Source: Blumeriella jaapii (lineage: Eukaryota; Ascomycota; Leotiomycetes; Helotiales; Drepanopezizaceae). From it: a stretch of 64,000 nt of DNA. A program made the translations under genes and the position numbers. Within the stretch, counting starts at the first letter, position 1. The number at the start of each line of letters is the position of its first letter. Positions 57,880 through 64,000 of this stretch are shown here, piece after piece. Location: the NCBI GenBank assembly GCA_009599575.1, contig VWND01000084.1:186001-250000 (forward strand), given 5' to 3'. The notes beneath the pieces were generated by a model. That model saw nothing but the letters and a program-made list of their open reading frames with translations, was not told the origin of the DNA and searched no databases.

Positions 57880-59604
57880 GATCTGCCGTCAAGAGAGGTC
57901 GGACAGATAATGGGTTAACTCGGGTCTTTGTAGCGTAGTTGCGTCCAGCCAATTCAAGGATGAAATTTCAAGGCGCGCAATCGGTATGTGGGACTTTTGA
58001 CACTTCAATATTCACCACTTCGAGCCATGTCAGCACTTTGAGACGAGCATTTGAATCGATCGGGATATCAGTGACTGTGCTCGGACCAGCACGCCATCAG
58101 CAGAAGACCTAGAAGAACACGAGCGGGAGTGTCGATGCTCGCTAGGTATCCGTCTGGGCATCGCAATCTCTAAATTCGACTCCTGCAAGCCCTAAGCGGA
58201 TCTGAGTGAATCGGTATTAATCGTTGAATTAGTAATTTATGATAACCCAATCCATCATTTAATTCACCCGGTGCAGGTAAATACCCTTGTTTTCATCGTC
58301 ATTCGCTTCGGTATGAAAAGAAAGTGCGGTGTAGCAATTACTCTTTGTTATCTTCCCTCGTTGTAATCCCCAGTGCTTGAGTCTCCTGGATTCGGTCGGC
58401 TAACACGTACCACTCGAGTGCGTGTCAGAAATGATCCCGAGCTGGACAGCATCGTTCCCGCTCTATTTTAAAAGAATGACCATTTCTCTCTCCATGTAAA
58501 CAAATGACTTCGGCAGCCATGTGGATATTTGTAGGATGTTGTCCGATGCACAGAGGTACATGTGTGTGAAGGGCCATGCGAGGTCGCAGAATTGTGTTGA
58601 GTGGCAGAGGTGATGCGCGAGAGTAAATAGGCATTGGCTGTCTTTTTGCATTTCCCGAGGAAAATCGAGCGATTTATTCGAGTCATAGATTCCAGGCAGT
58701 GGACGATGGCTGAGACCTCGTCCTCATTTCAGGGGCCGGGCCAAACGACCCGGAATTATGGACGAGCAACGGAGTAAGTATATTTGATATTTAACAAAAA
58801 TTTATCGGGGGTGTGTCTGGCAGACCAGCGATTGTCCTGGTTATCTGAATCCTGCTGATGCATGTTGGAACAGTCAAACATCCAATGGTCGCCTGCTGAT
58901 GCCAAGCATACGGATCTGCGGGGATGTACTGTATCTGTCTCTCGTCAGACGTGAGAAAGTGCTGCATGGCGGGAATGTCTTCAAGTATAGTGACATGAAC
59001 CTCGTCGCGAAGCACATCTCGACCCCCGAGTTGATGATAAAGGTGCCTCTGCTTCGGTGTCCATCTTTCTTCTCCCTCATGGCATCGCGGGGGGTCGATG
59101 GTTTTTCGCTAATGCGCATCATCGAAGCGATGCCGCGTCGAAAGAGAGTTCGGATGCCCCGTGGGGAAGTGGCTCCACCCCCGGATGGCACAGATCACCG
59201 GCCGGATCTCCTCTTGGACGACGGCGGCATCGCGACGAGGGGAGCGTCGACATGGAAGCGTGTCGCGGAGTAGACAGGTATGCGTGTGTGGGAAAGAAAG
59301 GGTCGGTTGGAGGGAGAGGAGCAGTATATATGGGTGGGAAGCAGGAAGTGGTGACTCTCCGCGCGAGTTCCCCATGCAGCTTAGTCTCTCACCTGATTTG
59401 CGCATCCGCTCCACTTCCCCGCCGCGAGATGCCTCGTCTCCCCTTTCGGCCTAGTCTCGGGCGCGGCTCTTCCACCCATTCCGCACCGACTCGCTCTCTC
59501 TCTCTCTCCCTCCCTCTCCATCGTTTCTCTCCTTTCTTCCTGCACACACCACGACCTCAACCCCATCAACAACTTCATCCTCCACGCTCCACCCCTTTCC
59601 CACC
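57880..59604. other. Intergenic, upstream region of ATP9
   Basis: 1.7 kb. A plus frame at 58899-59273 (124 codons) and its antisense partner 58874-59191 have no recognised features. Just before ATP9 a pyrimidine-rich stretch (CT)n at 59491-59520 is typical of promoters of highly expressed fungal genes. Confidence 0.6.
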
Positions 59605-60454
59605 ATGAACTCCATCGCCCAATCCGCTGCCCGCCTGGCTCGCCCCAATGGCTTGTCGGCCGCCAACACTGTTGCGCGCCGTGCCTTCACGAGTGGTATG
59701 TGTTTGGTTCCCGCTCTCGGATTCGGCTACAGCATCCTGCCAACATCATCTCATCCAACAATCCCCATTTCATTCCATCCATTCCATCAATTGCTGTTCC
59801 CACACTCCTCAATACCCTTTCCTCTTCTCTCCCTCCCCCCTCGACTCACCCTGTCTTGTCTCCGAGTCCCCCACTCTCGCAATTGCTGCCAGAACAGCTA
59901 CATACACGTCCTCAAGAGAACCCATCGATTGAAGCAGCATCTAACAGCGTTCTTTGCAGGCCCCAAAACCTCCATCACTCGTTTCCAACCGGCCCGCTCC
60001 TCTGGCCTCCTCATGAGCCGCAACATGGCTGCCAACCTTGCCCGTCACCAAACCCGCGGTGTCGTCACCGAGACCATCAGCGTCGGTGCCGCCATCATGG
60101 GTGCTGGAAAGCTGATCGGTGCCGGAACTGCGGCTGCTGGTCTGATTGGTACGTCCCAGACCACCAAAACCCAACAAACCGTCACCTCCCCAACAAAACT
60201 TGCCTCAAAAGCTCCGGTGCCAGAGTCCGAATGGACCAAGTTGCACAGTATGATGTGAGCAATGCTAATACATAGCGAATGCAGGTGCCGGAACTGGTAT
60301 CGGCACGGTGTTCGGAGCTCTGATCACCGGTGTCGCGCGCAACCCGAGCATGCGAGGCCAGCTGTTCTCCTACGCCATTCTCGGATTCGCCTTCGCGGAA
60401 GCCACGGGACTGTTCGCCCTCATGGTGTCGTTCCTGATCCTTTTCACCATGTAA
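59605..60454 (+). CDS. ATP9: Mitochondrial ATP synthase subunit 9 (c subunit), nuclear gene
   Basis: Three exons (59605-59695, 59960-60148, 60285-60454; introns 264 and 136 nt), 149 residues, close to the nuclear gene product of Neurospora. The first about 65 residues form a mitochondrial targeting sequence rich in Arg, Ser and Ala ([16 protein letters not shown], ...[13 protein letters not shown]). The mature c subunit has two helices: [31 protein letters not shown] and [29 protein letters not shown]. The proton-binding Glu is in [11 protein letters not shown], and the loop ARNPSMRGQ contacts subunits gamma and epsilon. Introns lie in the presequence and in the first helix. It forms the rotor ring of the F0 proton channel in the inner membrane. 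Confidence 0.96.
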
Positions 60455-61520
60455 AAAGATCGTGACGCGTGTATGCATACCCGCTCGGTGAGCGAGTGAG
60501 GGTGGAGGATGCGGTAGTGATGGCTAGACGAGTTAGAACAAAAGCTCTGCTGCCTAGATCTGTATAATACATGCATCCTGCGAAGCCTTTCTGACTCTCT
60601 AACTTTGACGTGTGGCTGACTCGAAAGAGCTGTGCTCATCGTTTCAATTCCATATATTGTCGTTATGTTAAAGCTTTTGTGACCAGGACCAAGTGGATTT
60701 TGACCGTAATTGGAACCAACGAAAATTGCCTATATCTACACAACGCTGATTGCTTCTTCTTCGCTTTTGCACAAGTTTATCTTCAAAAAGCTATCCTACC
60801 ACCTATCTAGGTAGCAGGGTACTGTACAGCTCTGGCTCTGGCTGTGGCTTCCCTCCAAATGGAAGGAGCTTTCTATTCCATCCCATTACATTTCCACTTT
60901 TGCCTATCTACCTCTGTACCCACCTCACTTTTCGTTTGTTTGTTTGGAATGAGCATTACTACTAGTAATATCATTACTATCACTTCTATCACTACTAATG
61001 TAAAAGTTGGTAGGAAAACCTCACTGATACGGCCACATGTCGGTGGGTAAGATAGCCTAGGGAATACCCTAGAAGAGACTGAAGAAAGGAAAAGAAGAAT
61101 AAGTGAAGGTATGGATTGGAATGCGTAGTTGTTGTACTATCTAAGGGGGGTGTCTTGCTCTTATACCTGTTGAAGGTAGTCAGTGGCAGGGGGTCTCAAA
61201 GGGGTCCATGCCTCAACCATAGCTAAATCCATCAAGTCCTATGACTACAAAGTATCACCGTTTTACACTAATTACAAACCACGAGAGCGTGGTATATGCT
61301 TTCTCTAGTGTTTGAAATGGGGCATAGGCATGTACGCCTTCTGCTCACCCACCCAATCTACGAAACCAAACCCAACGATACCACACACCACACTCAATTC
61401 CAACCACACCAAGCAAACTGTTGGTATCACAGGTTGGTTATACAGTAAACGCTAGTCTTAATATCGTTGTTTGAAATCTGTGTGCTTTCTACTAAGTGTG
61501 CGAGTACGAGAATATGGTGT
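60455..61520. other. Intergenic, 3' side of ATP9
   Basis: About 1.1 kb without supported genes. A TACTGTA palindrome lies at 60819-60829. Confidence 0.6.
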
Positions 61521-61586
61521 AATAGTGGGCTGCCTTATACGAGTGCCCGCAGGATAAATGTGGGAAGGCAGCCAGCCCACTATTAG
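61521..61586. repeat. Short hairpin repeat, copy 3 (MITE-like)
   Basis: AATAGTGGGCTGCCT (61521-61535) and AGGCAGCCAGCCCACTATT (61566-61584) are inverted repeats around a loop CGAGTGCCCGCAGGATAAAT. The loop and right arm match copy 1 at 26946-26989 except for a 4-bp AGCC difference. Confidence 0.75.
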
Positions 61587-64000
61587 TGATGCGCACGCGA
61601 GTGTGATACCACGTGACCTTTACATCACCTGACCCTAAACGTGACCCCTCTGCTGGGGTATTCCTACAAAAACCAAACAAGAAAACGCCACGCAAAACAA
61701 AGCATTCTTTTCATACTGCACTCTCTTACCCTACCCTATCCTTTCCGTTGCGGTTCGGCTCGGGCGTCTCGGCGTCTGTACTGGGGTTTGGGTGTGAGTG
61801 TTTACTTGTGCTTGTTTACCTACATGTGCATACAAGGAATCTCAATGTGGATAAGGTGTTGTCTGAGCCTTTTCTATGGAGTTGATAAGGTAGGGAATGG
61901 TGATGGTGATGGTGAAGGTGATGGTGACGGTGGAAAATGGAAGGGATGATGGGTTTGGGGTGGGGGTGGGGGATGGGGCCGTGTGTGTAGATGGATAGAT
62001 GGGATGGGTCGGAGGAGAGGAGAGGAGAGGGTCGTATATGCCTAACAAGTGGCAAGCATGTGTCTTCGGCCGATTTGTGTGAACGGCGTACCCTGGGAGG
62101 TAGTTGGAGATGTAGGGAGACACAGGCGCGTGATGTTTCCTCCTTGCTTCGTGTTGGAGCATGCGCAAGTAGGTAGAGCAGAGATCGCAGGTCGCACATC
62201 GCATATTTGGAATCGGGATTCTGGACTCCGTAAGGAAAGGAGCCGCGCGTGTTGATTCTTATCTATCTGCCCTGGCGCCTTTCGTTTTTGAGGATTCTTG
62301 GGATTGGCTGTTGCATGACAGAGGGTTCTACGACGGAGGTGGAAATTCGGGAGTGGAGCTTGAGATGGTTTGCATGATTGGGATTGGGGGGATGGGCGGG
62401 CGATGGAATGTAGAGGGTGATGGTTGGTGGGGACTCCACTTTCGGCAATGAATAGCCTAGGGGGGTAACGGGTTTTCCCTTTATGTGTGGGTAAATGGTA
62501 AGGTATTGGGGTGTTTGGAACTAGGTTTTTTTTGGTGTGTATGGGGGGGTTTATGAAGATGGGAGGGAGGAATCACGATAGCGAGCGCGTTTAGTCAGTT
62601 ACGGGGTGTTCGGATTATTTCTTCTTATAATTTTGACTTTTATATGAATAAGAAGCTACGCTTAGCTTATATACATACATATATATATATATGATCAGAC
62701 CGCATGCTCAGTTAACAAATGATCGCAAAGACGCGCGAAATAGATAATGCTTTCGTAACGGCTTACGTGGGTGGAGGTGGATGATGGTTAAGCGAGGGCG
62801 GGAGCCAAGCGAGCTTTATGATCAACATTTAAAGTGAACCATCTGAACCTACGTAGCCTAACTTTCGGGCCGGGGAAAATCAAAGTAACTAATGACAAAG
62901 GCACTTTCGTTTCGGTTTCCAATAATCTGTTCATTCAACAGAATGTGTGGCGACTATAAACACTGTATACACGCTTTTGAACCTACGCGACGCGAGTAGA
63001 GGAGAAATTACAATCTTCTTTGCAATTTTTCAAGGGATATGGAATGATTGTATCGATTTGCTCGGGTGGCTTATTTAGGTCAACTGACATAGGTGCTTAC
63101 GCAACGGGCTATAATCGGCCATTCAAATTCTTTACCCCACATGCAGCCAAGTGGATTATGTACTCCTCGTACAAACAAGACTCCCAGCCTACAATCCCTT
63201 GTTGTTGTGCTCGTATGGATACGAACCTCCCTGTAACTAACTATCTGATAACTTTGCAGGTCCACATAGATAGCGGTCGACCCAGCTTTGCAAGCAAACT
63301 TCAACCGCCAGAGACGATCTCGATCAAGAGAACGCACCCAGCGCATGCGTACCTATTCACAACAAGCTCCCAAAAAACAGAAACTTTTTCTGAACAGTGT
63401 ACCCTTGAAGAAGCCGAGTATGATTGCAGTTTCAAAAGCACACTATATTGGAAACACGCTTCCTCGAGTCAAACAAGAAGATAGAAGGTACGTTACCAGA
63501 TAACTGTCCCCTAACGGATCGGTAATTGATTCCACGAATCGTTTCGAAACAATTCTGCAAAAATCGGGCTAGAGATGCGGTACGAGAAGCAGGGCGTGCT
63601 ATCTCAACACCGCAAGTAGTTAATTTAGTCTACTTATTCCTAAGCGTGTTCAAGTATTGAACTAAGGTTTGTGCCAACCTCTTCCGCTAGCATGGAAGAT
63701 CAAGCAATTAAGGCAGAAGAATACTTGCGGACCTCTGCGAGCATGTTCGGGCATAGGGACAGGGAAATAAAGTTCGACTTGGTCGACTGAACAGGTCCGG
63801 AGTCCAATAGCCATCAACCTTTCGACTTCAACCAATTCAAACCCTCCGATGTGATACCATAACGGTAGGATGAAGTCAAGTGGGCCGTTGGCGCTGGAGG
63901 GAATAGAAGCAGGGGCCTAGCTAGGCGTGCTGTTTCGAAACGTCAGAATCCTCGTGTGAGAAGGAGAAGCATCGTCAGAACAGTGTTCGGAGACATGTTC
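61587..64000. other. Intergenic to window end, no supported gene
   Basis: 2.4 kb with microsatellites (GGTGAT)n at about 61897-61933 and (TA)n/(TACA)n at 62668-62693. The plus frame 63020-63484 (154 codons) is not recognisable; a 71-codon basic frame at 63288-63503 ends near a GTACGT donor-like site, so a partial exon cannot be excluded, but the evidence is thin. Confidence 0.5.

Noticed and set aside
58899..59273. 124-codon plus-strand frame upstream of ATP9
   Set aside because: No domain; a similar-length antisense frame exists over the same bases.
1..64000. tRNA, rRNA genes or CRISPR arrays
   Set aside because: I scanned by eye for B-box-like GTTCGA motifs with paired arms and for regularly spaced direct repeats and found none that hold up.

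Overview
The window is nuclear DNA of a filamentous ascomycete (Pezizomycotina). The support is spliceosomal introns of about 43-140 nt with GT..AG ends, a nuclear gene for mitochondrial ATP synthase subunit 9, fungal-type protein families, and an AT-rich transposon block that looks RIP-mutated (C-to-T and G-to-A changes, few CpA/TpG, broken reading frames). I cannot resolve the class or species from sequence alone.

Region 1 (1-26.9 kb) is an AT-rich, gene-poor block made almost entirely of dead LTR retrotransposons stacked inside each other. A Gypsy element here called B2 (plus strand) is the base layer; its visible pieces are 11888-11986, 18444-20169 and 25836-25949. It was hit by Gypsy element A2 (11987-18443, target duplication TACCG), by a Copia element in its right LTR (20170-25830, duplication GTACT), and apparently by Gypsy element A1 (before 1 to 11887). 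A1 was then hit by a second B copy, B1 (2482-9837, minus strand, duplication CACGT). Both B copies carry an extra reading frame antisense to pol. From 25950 to 26.9 kb lies AT-rich relic DNA ending in a degenerate tandem repeat of about 165 bp.

Region 2 (26.9-64 kb) is ordinary, gene-bearing DNA with a sharp boundary near 26.89 kb. Minus-strand genes come first: a SNF2 helicase, a secreted glycerophosphodiester phosphodiesterase, an odd alcohol-oxidase-like GMC protein, a deleted GMC pseudogene, a methyltransferase-like protein, a P-loop kinase/HAD/phosphoribosyltransferase fusion and a UBA-UAS-UBX protein. Then follow PAN3 (+), LSM7 (-), a bestrophin-type anion channel (+) and ATP9 (+). The rest is intergenic DNA with microsatellites, short hairpin repeats and many small TACTGTA-type palindromes.

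The genes do not form an obvious pathway or biosynthetic cluster. They are a mix of housekeeping functions (mRNA decay and splicing: PAN3, LSM7; membrane protein quality control: UBX protein; energy: ATP9) and accessory functions near the transposon block (SNF2, GMC). All exon models were worked out by hand from splice signals and reading-frame phase; none was tested by alignment or transcripts.
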